From the NCBI GenBank assembly GCA_025331565.1, contig JAFREQ010000012.1:11522501-11586500 (forward strand): a DNA stretch of 64,000 nt, in the 5' to 3' direction. The notes below the pieces were generated by a model that did no database searches, was not told the DNA's origin, and saw only the letters and a program-made list of their open reading frames with translations. This stretch comes from Holacanthus passer (taxonomy: Eukaryota; Chordata; Actinopteri; Pomacanthidae). How positions within the stretch are numbered: position 1 is the stretch's first letter; the number at the start of each line of letters is the position of its first letter. Both the position numbers and the translations under genes were made by a program. Below, in pieces: positions 14,206 to 25,403 of this stretch.

Positions 14206-14475
14206 TTGAACTTGTGCTGCCCTTTACCAGATTTAACGGGAAGTGATTTTGTTTTTGTTGTGAACTTAGAGTGATGTTGGCGTGTCTTTGTGTGTGTGTG
14301 TGCCCCAACGTCAGAGAAAAATAAGGAGTGGCCATTACCGGAGGCAGCCTTACCGAGACATGATAAATGTGTGACTCACACTTACACACACTGGGGGGCA
14401 GGAGGGAGAACTTGGATGTTAATATTAGCTACAGCCAGCATTCCACCCCGCTGTTACTATACTCAACTCTGTCAG

Positions 14476-14518
<43 letters not shown>

Positions 14519-15126
14519 TGTGCGTGACCCACACACTGTACCTGTCTGTTCCTCTCCCCATCTTCACTCCTTTCCCTCTCTTTAACAGCTGGGTCTCCTC
14601 CCAGACTGGACGCTGGCCCCAAGCCCTCCATCTCTCTCTCTCTCTCTTTTTCTCTCTACTCACAAATTCAAGTACATTCAACATCTCTTTTCTGCACAGA
14701 TGTGGATGCTATTAACACAACACTCCACGGCCTCATTTATAACCGCTATCTCTCCACTGTTTGGCTGCTTCCATCCATCCAGTGTAGCCTGGGTGTATTT
14801 GCCGTGCTCCCAGTATCTGTGCAAATATCTCTATCAGGAGTTTGATGTAACGTTATATTCTGTTTATCTCCGTCTGCGTCTGGCTCTGTCTGCCTTTGCT
14901 GTTATTGAAGCAGCCGGGGCCTGCCTTGACACGTACATGTGGCCTGGAGGATGAGTTCGGGGTGAAAGGGGGCTTGATGTCACCGTCACCACCCAACCCC
15001 CTCCTCCACAGACAGAGGGAACAAAATGTATAAAATGTACGAGTCTGTCTGTCTTTCCACTCATTATTTACCCCTCCCCAGCCAGTGTCCCGTCTGGTTG
15101 TTGGTCTCTAATCTCGACAGAATGAG

Positions 15127-15157
<31 letters not shown>

Positions 15158-15924
15158 CATAGATTACAGACGGCTTGTAATCTGACCATCTGACCCATAG
15201 ACACAAAACCATCAACCTGCTGGCTTCATTCTATATATATTCATGCCTCTATGATCCTGTGATGTAACTTCTGTCTGTTTCATTACACTCCTCTATAGTC
15301 TGTATTATATCTGTGTATATCTGGGTAGGTGGGTTATTGTGTAACTGTTACAATACACATAAGTTGCTTAATAAACCTGTAGTTGTCTCAGTGGATCATT
15401 TCTGCTGCAATCTCCCAGATGGGATTCATCCTCCCATCAGAACAATCAATTACAAACACCACAGGAAATCTCCATTTTATCTTGCTATGAATCCTGCCCA
15501 TTTAATATCTGACGGCTTTGTGTGTGTTCCCTGCTGATATAACTGTCCTCTTACCTAACGCTCTTATAAATGTACACGCATACCTTCACGCGTCATAGCA
15601 CCCAGGAGCAGCTGGGAATTTCAGCGACAACATACAGTTCCTAAACTACAGTGTTATATCTGTGTTTCAGGTCTGTAGACATATTCCCCCCCTGTCCCCC
15701 GTCACAGTATCCATGCACCTCTCTGCTCTTCCTCTCGCTTCCTTATCTGTGGTCCAGACTTCCTCCCCTCCCTCCATCAGTCCCCCTCTTTCTCACAGAC
15801 CTTCCTCTGTTCTTTCCCCCAGTAGTTTTCCACCGGAGGAGGACAGAGCACCTCTCAGGCCTGGCTCTGCTAACACCGGAGAGGCCTGCTTTTGCCTAGC
15901 GTTATCGTAGTATGTGTGGGCAGG

Positions 15925-15969
<45 letters not shown>

Positions 15970-18900
15970 ACGCTGCTCATTCATAGCATTGCAGGCATAC
16001 TTTGGCATTGCTGTCCACTCACAGCCCACCAACGCCCTCTAAAGGGCAGAATTAGCAACATATTTCTGTCAGATGGACTTCAAGTATTTCATGTTTTGTT
16101 TTGCCTGAGTTAATTCAAAACTTTATTCCTGAACTTTATTCCACTTTATAACCTCATAAAAGTTAGTGAACTCGTTCCCTCTCTCTCAGCTCGACAGACA
16201 GACACAGGCACACAGATTAACTCTCCGTGACCCCCCCCCCCAACATATTAAACCAAGCATGATACCATTTGGCCTTCTTCTATTCATCGCAGACAGAATG
16301 GGAGGCTACAAAAAGGGGAGACCGGGTGAAAAGATTTTTGGGGGCAGAGAGGAGGAGGAGCAGGGTACAGGGTGAGAGAAGGGTGAAGTGAAGAAAAGGA
16401 TTTGTGTTGAGAAATTAGCCTGGATGAAGAGCGCTGGTATATTATGTCAGCGTTAAGAGACAGGACAAAATAGAGTATTGGGAGAGGGGGGATGGGCTGA
16501 TTTTGGGAGAATAAAGGAGAAGCAGACGGAGGGAGGAGAGAGAGGACAGTGATGGATGAAGGGAGGGGAGAAGTTTGGAATTGAATAAGTGAGAAACGGC
16601 AGTGTTGACCATTTTAAAAGCTCTCATCTTGCAAAGGGATTCTTAATGTCTTAACTATGCATGCATATATAAGCTCACAGAGATTTGCTAAAAGTGGAAA
16701 GTACAGAGTTGAGTGCTGGATTTGTACTCCAAGTGGGGAGAGAAGATTGGTGCAGACAAGAGGAAGAATTCCCACTGGGTTTCTTGTTGCAAGACAATGA
16801 GATGGAAGAAGAATGAAGGTAGATTACATTGGAAGCTAATATAGAAAGACCTTTCGGTGTGTATTAGATTGGCTATAATGGAGCATCCCACTAGTGAGCA
16901 GCTAAACCCATTAGAACCACTGACAGCTCCTCCGCTTGTGTGAAAGGAGGTGTGAGTCTGCCATACCACAGTAAATTAATAGGGTATTAACTGTAGACCT
17001 CAAAGTGAAAGTGTGTGAGAGTGCGACTGGAAATTTGATGAGTGCGCCTTGTGAGAACATAGTAAACCGTCCAAACCGCAGCCCCCCGTTGTCACATTCC
17101 AGCGTGTGCACACTCACTGCTGAGTACCTGCAGAGCAAATGGTCGGGGGATGCATCTGTTTAGTGTTTTAGTGGTGCTGACTCGCTCCATGACTGTGTTG
17201 TGTGTGTGAAACAAACGTCTTCAGTGCTGACTCAGATGGTAGTGCGTGTGAGAAGTTGCGACCCTGAACTCTAACCCCGTGACCTGGCTGCCGGTTTGAA
17301 ACGCTCCCCAGAGAGACGGTGAAAGACAGAGTTCCTGCGTCAGTTGTTTGACCCAAACCAGCGAGAGCTCGGGGGACAAATGGGAGGGACGGCAGCGGGG
17401 ATGTCGGGGGAGAAAGGGGGAAGAGGAAAGAGGGATGGCAGGAGAAATGAAAAGAGAAGAGGTGGCAGAGCAGTGCAAGGACAATGGTACGACTTCAAAG
17501 CTTGAGTGAGAAGGCCAAGTGTTGAAGAGCTCACCTACTGTCATAACTACCAGTGTCATAGCGATTTTACTTTATACCCTTATAGCACACACATACACAC
17601 ACACACACACACACCTTGAGTGCTGACGCAAAAACTAGAGTAGCTCCATGGTGAGAAATGACCTTTATGCTTCAGAGAGGAACAACGACTACAGCCACCT
17701 TCAAGCCTTGCTGTTTACCCACACCTCAGTCACATACAAGAAAACACACACACACACACACTCAAAAACACAAGAGGCTTCAGTAGGCCTTGATAAACAG
17801 ATGTGCTCATGAGCCTGGGGCACAAGATGCCCTGAATAAGGGTCTTCAGAGAATCCCTCTCCCATGAAAACATGCACACAGACACACAGACAAATCAACA
17901 CACGGGAAGATGAAGCTGTGTGGAAAGTAGGTCTGCAACTACTCACACACCTGGTCCTCACTCTCACATACGACACAGCTATCACGTCAATGCGACTCTC
18001 ACTCTCCCGAGAGCTGTCAGTCAGAGGCGAGAGTAGTCATGGGGAGATAGGAGAGTCTCCAGGAGCGTGTAGCTTTGATGAGAGCGAGGAGGATGGAGGG
18101 AGAGGACCAGAGAAAGACACAGGGTTTTGCGCCTGGTTCAACAAGCATCCGTGGGCTAAGGTGACTTGTGGTCGCATAAAGATGACACGATCCGCAGGGG
18201 AGAAAAGATTCATTCGAGCATAAACAAGTCAAATGCAACTGTGAAACCACTAAAAACACACTCACAGTCATATGAGCACACACATAACGCACATCCACAC
18301 CAGTCAGGGTAGTTAAAGCTCCATAGGGGGTAAGGTACTGGGGTTGAAGGGGCCCTGTAGCCTTTAGGCGTTCTGTCTTTGGGGAGGGAAAGGGTATAAT
18401 TACACCCCATTCATTCCTCCTCCCCTCCTTTTCTAGAGAACACATTGGCCCCAGACCCCTAACAGCTTTTAATTAGCCAGACCAATGGAGGAGAGGAGGA
18501 GGAGGAGGGGGGATGAGGAGGTGAAGAGAAGGATAAAAGGAGCGTTTTCTTAAAAGCATGAGTTGTGAATGAAATTAGCAACAGAATCTTTGTTGGCTTT
18601 TGACAAGCCTGCGTTTCCATGCGGAGGTCAGCCGGGCCACTAACAAGGACACAGTGTAGGAAAGAGGTGTATCCTATACAATTTAAAACTGTTACTTCAG
18701 AGGGAGCAGCCAGAGATCTCCAAGCGTCTTGTTTTCTCCAACTCTGTTATTAGTGATCTGACTCAAAGAAAACAGAACACAGAGGAACAAGATGAGAGTA
18801 GAGATTATTTAGCCAATTAGGCGGCTGTAGGCTGCGTCTCTTTTCCTTTCACTGAAACGCTCGCCCTCGCAAAACACACACAAACAAAGGCGTGCACACC

Positions 18901-21401
18901 TGCGCGGGAGTGTACACACCTAACAAAGAAGCTTTTCTGAGAAGGAGCAGTGATTGCAAGTGGAGGGAGGTGATCAGCCTGTTAGCCCTGGATAACAAGT
19001 GTAGAGCTGTGCTCAGCTAACAAAGCATGTTTTGACAGGTAGGTTAGTGCTAACTGATACACACACACAGACACACACATACAGAGGCAGGAAGGAGGGG
19101 TTAGAGGCCCACGGTTGGAGCCAGTGTGTCTGTGACTTGGCCGGGGGGTCCTAACAGGAGCCACAACAACAGGAGGGGGGGGGGGGTCAAAGCCACCGCG
19201 TCCTACACTTTGATGCCGGGGCACACACTTACAGCACACATAAACAATGGCAGACACACAGGAGCTGTTTCCCTGTCACTTTCACTCTCTGCAACTCGTC
19301 AAGCACGAGCAGTTTATTTAGCTTCAGCACAGATTGAATTTGAGGATTAGAGCCTGTTGCCCCTGAGGATACAAACAGAGCAATATGCAAATATCAGTAT
19401 TTCTTCACCTCTTACATTTTGGCTGATCTCACATCAGCCAGCTACAGATCACATGTTGCAGCGTAGCAAGAGCTGAACAAACATCATGTTTACTTGTAGG
19501 TGTAGGCGTTACGCGAACATGAAAGTGAAGATGCCACGTTAGAGTTTCAGTTTTTACACATAAAAGTGAGGAACATAAATCTGTTTCTCACTGAGCTGTA
19601 GCTACTTATTAACAATAAGTTAAAGTTTTAGTAAGTTTAAATTTTAACTCTGTAAAAACTGAATTGCCACAAATGTGCAGTACAGGATTCAGACAGATTT
19701 TTCACCTTTTCTGTATACTTGATTAGGATGCCGGGGGCCAAACAAGCATAGGAAGCGAGCTAAGAGGAGACGGGAAGAAGGCTTAAAAAGAGCCATAAAA
19801 CTAAATGAAGGGTAAAGATGAAAAGAGCGAAAGAGAGCAACAGTCTGACTGTCTCCACCCACTCTGTCTCTGTCTTTGATGAAATCAGAGAGAAGTTGAG
19901 AGACAGCAAAGTAAGTAAGAGGCTTCAACATGGATAGACAAACATCCAGAGGCTGCAAAACAGTTTCAATAAAAAGACTTGGAAGAAAAAGTCACTCGGT
20001 TGTGCAGATAGAAAAGTGGACTAGCACAGAAGGTGAAAAGAGAGACTGGGCTTGAGCTGTCATTTAAAATCTCGTCCTCTTGTAAGCTGGTGCGAGTGAA
20101 TCTCTGCCGAAGGCAAAATGAGAGGAGAGTGCAGGAAGGTGTGTGTGAGACGTATGATGGAAGAGCTTTGTGAGACTTTAGGCGTGTGTTCTCATCCATA
20201 AACAAAGTGAACAAGTCTGGCCTGAGCTGGCTCTTTCTAATTCTGTCACAGTGACAGGTTTGCACAAGTAAACGAAACACGTCAACACGCCATCCTCACA
20301 TGGCACCTGAGTTCCACCCAAGTGGCCGTACCTTTGTGTTAACATGTGTTCACGTGAGCGAGTGTTTTCTGTTGTCGTGCGTGTGATTAGTCAACATTAT
20401 TATTTGTAACACCTATGTATGTTGAATGAGCCAAGCTGTCAGGGTGTGTGGGGACAATATCTGCCTATTATTCATGTTGTTGTTCATTTTAAAATAAAAA
20501 CATCTTCATGCTGGGTGAGGACATTTGTCAGTAACCTCCTCTTTCTTCCTGTCTCCCTGCAGCTTCCTGTGGGATGAGTACACGGTGGAAGTACGTATCA
20601 ACGACTACCTGGACATCATCTGCCCCCACTACACCCACGGCGAGGTGTCATCGCATACGGCCGAGCGCTACGTGCTGTACATGGTGGAGAAGGAGGACTA
20701 CGAGGTGTGCAAGCCTCACTCCTTCGACCAGCTCCGTTGGGAGTGCTCGCGGCCGTTTGCTCCCCACGCTCCTGAGAAATTCTCTGAGAAATTCCAGCGT
20801 TTCACTCCCTTCACCCTGGGCAAGGAGTTCAGACAGGGAGAGAGCTATTATTATATCTGTAAGTATCAGTAACACTTGCATTTTTATCAACTTATTCTGA
20901 TCCTGACAGTGTTTCTTGTATTAACCTTTTTTCCCCTCTTCTGAATTTCCACAGCCAAGCCGCTGCATCACCATGGCCAGGAGTGTCTGAGGCTGAGAGT
21001 GGACGTTGTTGGGCATAAAGGCTCTGGAAAGACCCATCATGATAAATCCAAGGCCGATGATAAAGGAAAAAGCGTGGATGGAGGAAAAGGGATATTTCCT
21101 GCTGCTGGAGGAGTTCACAATCCCTCCAACCGGCTCCCAGCAGGTGAGGATTCTTTTGAAAAAAATACCAGACAGATGCAAGATAGTCACAGCAGTCCCA
21201 CGTCTGAGAGCAGCTGGGTGTGTTTACCATGAAGGAATAATGAAATGACTCTCTCTCTCTCTCCATTTTCTTTCCTCAGATGACCCTGCTGTGATGGAGC
21301 CAAACGTTCAGAGGAGTATCGGCAGCTCAGGAGCACAGCTGGTCTCCTTTCCACTCGTCTTTACCATGATCCCAGTCTTATTAGCTCTGATGCTACACTA
21401 A
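11454..21401 (+). CDS. efna1: Ephrin-A1, GPI-anchored Eph receptor ligand
   Basis: The coding exons are 11454-11551, 20563-20858, 20955-21143 and 21280-21401, all with GT/AG junctions and matching phases. They join to 235 codons, or 234 residues. Residues 1-20 form a signal peptide. The receptor-binding domain follows, with mature start ERHSVYWNNSNP and an N-glycosylation sequon at N28. Conserved segments include ICPHY, RWECSRP, FSEKFQRFTPFTLGKEF and SYYYI. A short linker follows the domain, and the last roughly 25 residues are hydrophobic, as for GPI-anchor addition. The FTPFTLGKEF segment and the C-terminal DDP motif fit EFNA1 better than EFNA3 or EFNA4. Ephrin-A1 binds EphA receptors in contact-dependent signalling. 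I cannot tell which fish co-orthologue (a or b) this is. The downstream neighbour slc50a1 is the same as in human. Confidence 0.95.
11629..11930. repeat. Dimeric GT-flanked dispersed repeat
   Basis: Two related units, about 11629-11774 and 11805-11930, both begin GATGGGGAT, contain GGTTAAGG or GGATTAAGGGTTAG and GAATGTAAGTCA, and end CGTGTGTG. A related unit lies in slc50a1 intron 2 at about 25805-26047. The TTAAGG/TTAGGG-rich core with flanking GT runs resembles a common fish interspersed repeat. Confidence 0.6.
12187..12220. repeat. GT microsatellite
   Basis: Nearly pure GT dinucleotide run inside efna1 intron 1. Confidence 0.95.
13640..13810. promoter_or_regulatory. Candidate intronic enhancer in efna1 intron 1
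   Basis: This segment differs from the surrounding microsatellite-rich intron. It is complex, not repetitive, and dense in TAAT/ATTA-type words (TGATCAATTAGTCACCTG, GATAATTGATGCTAATTGAT), the kind that bind homeodomain proteins. It also contains an E-box-like CACCTG and the word GGATTACATTGATCC. It has no coding potential. The call rests on composition alone and is speculative. Confidence 0.3.
13921..13952. repeat. GT microsatellite
   Basis: GT dinucleotide run of about 32 bases in efna1 intron 1. Confidence 0.95.
14151..14198. repeat. Compound GT-GA microsatellite
   Basis: A GT run is followed directly by a GA run, about 48 bases in total, in efna1 intron 1. Confidence 0.95.
14477..14520. 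repeat. GT microsatellite
   Basis: A long GT run, ending in GCGCGTGTGCG, in efna1 intron 1. Confidence 0.95.
15926..15968. repeat. GT microsatellite
   Basis: GT run of about 40 bases in efna1 intron 1. Confidence 0.95.
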
Positions 21402-22610
21402 GGCTGACCACCATAAAAGAGACAATGTTAACCCAATGCTGGTCACTGGGACCATGAACACTCAAGAGATTTTTTTAAACAGATTTTTTTTTATACGAGC
21501 ATGGACGTTGCTGTCAGTGTGTGTTTGCGTGTTTTGTTGGTGTGAATGTGGAGCGTGGATCGTTCCAAAGAAGAGGACCTCAAAGATCTTTTTTTTTTAA
21601 TTACTTCATTATGAGGATGGACATTCTCGTGTTTGACCATTTAAGATGCACACAATTTTCAGTCCTGATGAACAAAACTGCAAGCAAAGATCAGAATACT
21701 TCATGATGATATCAAACTGATAATGACAAGAGGATTACATTGTCTTCATTATCCTGTGTTTTCATGTTTTCCTGCCATTGGTACAGATTTGCATTGCACT
21801 CATCTCTAGCTGTTAATGCCATTTTTCTTCCTCTACATGTAGAGACATTATTAATTCTGTGTCTTGAAAATGTTGTTGGCTACTGCCAAAGTGGTATATG
21901 TTATGTAGGATTTCTGTCATGTTGTTGTGTAGCACTCAGCTCCCTGTTTTATCTCTTTAAGTCTCTGTCAAAGCCAAAATGTCACGGTCACACTGATACT
22001 GACACATTGATTCAGGTGCTGCAGTTGAAGCCGCTGAAAGTATCTGACATCGCATATTTTTTTCCTTTCAGTTAAAAGGCAACATAAGAAAACAAGACCA
22101 GTAGTAGAATCTTTTTTTTTTTACTTTTCATGGCTCATGAGCCATAAGCTTCTCATGCAGATTAAACAGTATATTCTTTTTCAACTTATTTAATATTTTT
22201 TTTCATTTGATAATGTATTTCCTGAATTCATTTGGATTTTAGAAATATATATTTATTTTATGTTTCATAAGTCCTTGCCACTTTTTTACATGTTCTCATG
22301 AGGGTTAGAGCAACTGATCAAAGAGCAAAACAGACACTAACACCAACAGGGGTTTTAGGGAGCTGAGCATCTTCAGTACTTATGGTTATTAACTCATTTC
22401 TACTGTCTTGACAGTGTCATGGTACACAAACCTCAAACTGAAGGGACTTCCCAGAATACATTTAGTTGAGAGTTGGTTTCTTTTGTTAAACATGCTTGTG
22501 TCATTTTGTAAATGTTTATATGTACATTTGTATATAGAGAAAACTATAAGAAACTGTTTTAAGATGTGAAAACTCTTTAGTGAAATAAAAAAATGTGATG
22601 CAATAAAAAT
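21402..22610 (+). other. efna1: efna1 3' untranslated region with polyadenylation signals
   Basis: An AT-rich stretch after the efna1 stop codon is without further coding exons. Two AATAAA signals lie close together at about 22581-22590 and 22601-22607, and a T-rich stretch follows. These are the first strong candidates after the stop, which would make a 3' UTR of about 1.2 kb. Short frames inside it are ignored. Confidence 0.6.
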
Positions 22611-23889
22611 TTTCGTCTGTTTTTTTTCAGCTCAAATGAAAAGTATTTTGCACAAACTTACTCTGGAGCTTGAAATCTCACTGACGTCATTGAGATTTTG
22701 ATGGATGACACAATATTTTGGCAAAGCTATCCATCTCCCGTCCGATGAAATCTCTCCAGCACCCTCCACATTTCCACCCCCGGGTCTTTCCTGACCTCTG
22801 TTTGTCATCCCCTCTTTTCTGCCCCCTCCGTCTTTCATCCCTGGTGACATCGCTTGCTCTGGCTTAGATTTCACAGTCTGAAAACCAAACACAAGAGCCG
22901 AGAGGGGGACGATGAAGGAGCGAGAGAGCAGGATAGTGCGGCGAGAGAGGCCCATGAGCAAACTGACAACTGGGTGTGAAAGTGTCACTCTCACCTCCTC
23001 ACTCACACTCTCTCAGTCTTTTTTTTTTTGCCATTTCTTTTTCTGCTGCCTAAATCCTCTTTGGAGGGGAAGTTGAACATCTGTATACACAGTGGTATGT
23101 TGGAATGAAGAGGAGCACAGTGCACAAACCTCAGGGCTGACTGAAAACTGTCAAAAGTCACCATCTCCTGTAAAACCACGCAACATATACATTCAAAACC
23201 AGATCGTAAAACTGACTTATTTGTTTTTCCATAATCACATCATAGTTTAAATTTTACTGCAGAGGATCACACGGTCTCAGAAATCTCATAGCAATGTGCC
23301 ACCCATGTATCTGTAAAGTTCTGTACAGTAGGTCAATGCAGGACACTGTGTCTGACAGACGAGATCAAACACAGCAGTGTTCATGGTAATGTTTTAGCTC
23401 AAGTTGGTGTCATACAGCAACGTGCAAAGACTGAGGTAATGTAGTCAGATTGCAACTGTAAGATGTCCAATTAATAACCTTTTAAACCAGCAATTGCCAG
23501 ATGATGGAGAGGAATTCAAACCCTTTACCTGAGTACATTTAGTATAACCACAAGTGAAAGTTACATGAAAAGTTCCTGACTTTGAATTTATACTCTTTCA
23601 TTTACTTGTAAAACCAAATAAATATAAGCAGCACTCATTGAAAGTAACAGTACCCATTGTGAAATATGGTACGAGAGTGTCAGGTCATTTATGCAAATGG
23701 TACATCTACATGCATCATAAATGAAAATACAACAATTGGAGATAATGAAATAACAAAAATCCAGATCAGTTAAAGGATTTCATGCCATTACACAGGCAAG
23801 AACGTTTCGCTTTCAAAACTCCAGAAACTGATGTCCTCGGCTCCCAAACATTTACAGAGAGTTGTTAAAAGAAGAGGTGATGCAACACA
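22611..23889. other. Spacer between efna1 and slc50a1
   Basis: No exon is supported. The 124-codon minus-strand frame at 22632-23006 has no recognisable domain and no splice partners. Confidence 0.55.
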
Positions 23890-24119
23890 ATAGTAAACAT
23901 GCCCGTTTCAACTTTTTTGAAACATGTTGCTAGCATCAAATTTAAAATGAGCATATATTTTTCATAGAAGAATAAAATTTTTCAGTTTCAACATTTGATA
24001 TGTTGTCTCTGAGCTATTTTCAATTTAATATAGAGTTTAAATGATTTGCACACCATCACAATCTGTTTTTTATCAACATTTTACACAGCATCCCAACTTA
24101 TTTTGGAATTGGGGTTGTA
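23890..24119 (+). repeat. Fragment of a non-autonomous DNA transposon (3' end)
   Basis: The copy reads through CAACTTTTTTGAAACATGTT, then CATCAAATTTAAAATGAGCA, and ends CATTTTACACAGCATCCCAA plus TTGGAATTGGGGTTGTAG. This matches the 3' half of a short fish element with TACAACCCC-type ends. A second fragment of the same end is at 62640-62705. The 5' end was not found next to it. Confidence 0.6.
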
Positions 24120-24645
24120 GATGATTCACAATTGGGTTACATTTAAGATATGTTTGAAAAAGCAAAGTATATCTAAACATCAAGGCTAGAGAAAGATTTT
24201 CATTGTATAACATTTAAAGGAACTCGAAGAGCTTTCATCAAAAAACACTGTCACTCAAAGAAAAGAAATTACGGTTTAATAACAGGATGAGAATATAAGC
24301 TAGAAATGTGAAATTGTTCAGCATCCTTATAGAAATGACCTTAAAAATAATGACATAAAAAAAATCAAGTGAAAAAAATTAAATGTCAAACAGATGCAAA
24401 CTTTTTAAAAGGGCTAGAACTAAAAGAAAATGAAGGAGTGGGGAAGAAAATTATATATCAGTTAAAGGTCATGCTTAAGAAAGTCTGAGTGTAGAGTGAA
24501 GAAGGCTTTGTGGATGGAGATTCACAGTAAGAGATTAAGATGATTCTTCCAGTTTGTCAAGTTGTGTTTGTCACATTTGGTCCTTTGGCATCTATGTTGA
24601 CTGGTGCAGTGACAGCAAACTCCTCCAACAGGTTAAGATGTAAAC

Positions 24646-24910
24646 CAGTGGTTGTCAACTTTTTTTGGCTTGTGACCCCTTAAAAACAGAGCTTTGTCTG
24701 CTTGTGGCTCCTCATCATAGGTTGCATATGGTAACCAATTCAACTAAATGGTGATTTCTTTCTTCTCATGTTGTATCATTTGAATACTTTAATACATTCT
24801 TACAGTCCTACATGAAACAAATTTTCTCCAACTAACTATGAAGAGCAAAGTGAACTTCTCTGTAAACTGACTGGAGTGCCTCAACATGGCCCCCAGATTA
24901 GAAACTACTG
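24646..24910. mobile_element. Non-autonomous hAT element
   Basis: The left end CAGTGGTTGTCAACTT and the right end (reverse complement CAGTAGTTTCTAATCTG) form imperfect inverted repeats of the type seen in hAT elements (Charlie-like). The flanking 8-mers ATGTAAAC (24638-24645) and ATAAAAAC (24911-24918) match at six of eight positions, consistent with the 8-bp target duplication of hAT transposons. It is about 265 bp long, has no transposase, and so is a non-autonomous relic. Confidence 0.7.
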
Positions 24911-25139
24911 ATAAAAACTGATATGAAACCAATGCATGCATGCACACATACATCTTTTGTAAGCCTACAGCTATTTTGAGAAGCTCACAAACGCAAATAT
25001 CCAGCTGTTTTCTTTTCTGTTTTCTTATATGACATTATTTCTTATATGACTTTATTCATCACAAGATGAATAAAGTTTAACTGAACTCATTTTAACAATC
25101 ATCCATCCTTTTCTCTGAAGTCAAACTCATCACACGCCT

Positions 25140-25403
25140 CACCGGACTTCTTTCAACGTGATGACGTTAGGCGCTATCGTTTCAGCTCCCCATTGGACCA
25201 AATCCACCCCACCTGCTTTATCGCACAGCCAATCAGAGCGCAGAGACGGTTGGAACGCTGACTGCAAACACGGAAACTGAGAGAAAGAGGCGTTAGCATA
25301 GTTTTATGTCCGGCTTTAATGTCATGCAAATAAAGTATATGTGACAGATACTGAACGTAAAATACATAACCGACTGGTGTTTCGGTCTTTTTTCTTTCCT
25401 TCT
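25140..25403 (+). promoter_or_regulatory. slc50a1: slc50a1 promoter and 5' leader
   Basis: A CRE-like TGACGTTA lies at 25162-25169, an inverted CCAAT (CATTGGACC) near 25190, and a consensus CCAATCAGAG at 25229-25238. GC content is locally raised. The start of transcription is probably about 25260-25330. Inferred from motifs and from the position before the first coding exon. Confidence 0.55.

Larger units (their letters stand above)
11552..20562 (+). other. efna1: efna1 intron 1 (9.0 kb)
   Basis: The donor GTAAGT follows 11551 and the acceptor CCCTGCAG ends at 20562. The intron holds many GT/CA and GA runs, a dimeric GT-flanked repeat at 11629-11930, and some homeodomain-like TAAT-rich patches. 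Open frames inside it are not supported as genes. A long first intron is usual for ephrin-A genes and often carries enhancers, but that is inference here. Confidence 0.85.

Noticed and set aside
20574..20900. 108-codon frame overlapping efna1 exon 2
   Set aside because: It is an out-of-frame shadow; the ephrin frame is unmistakable.
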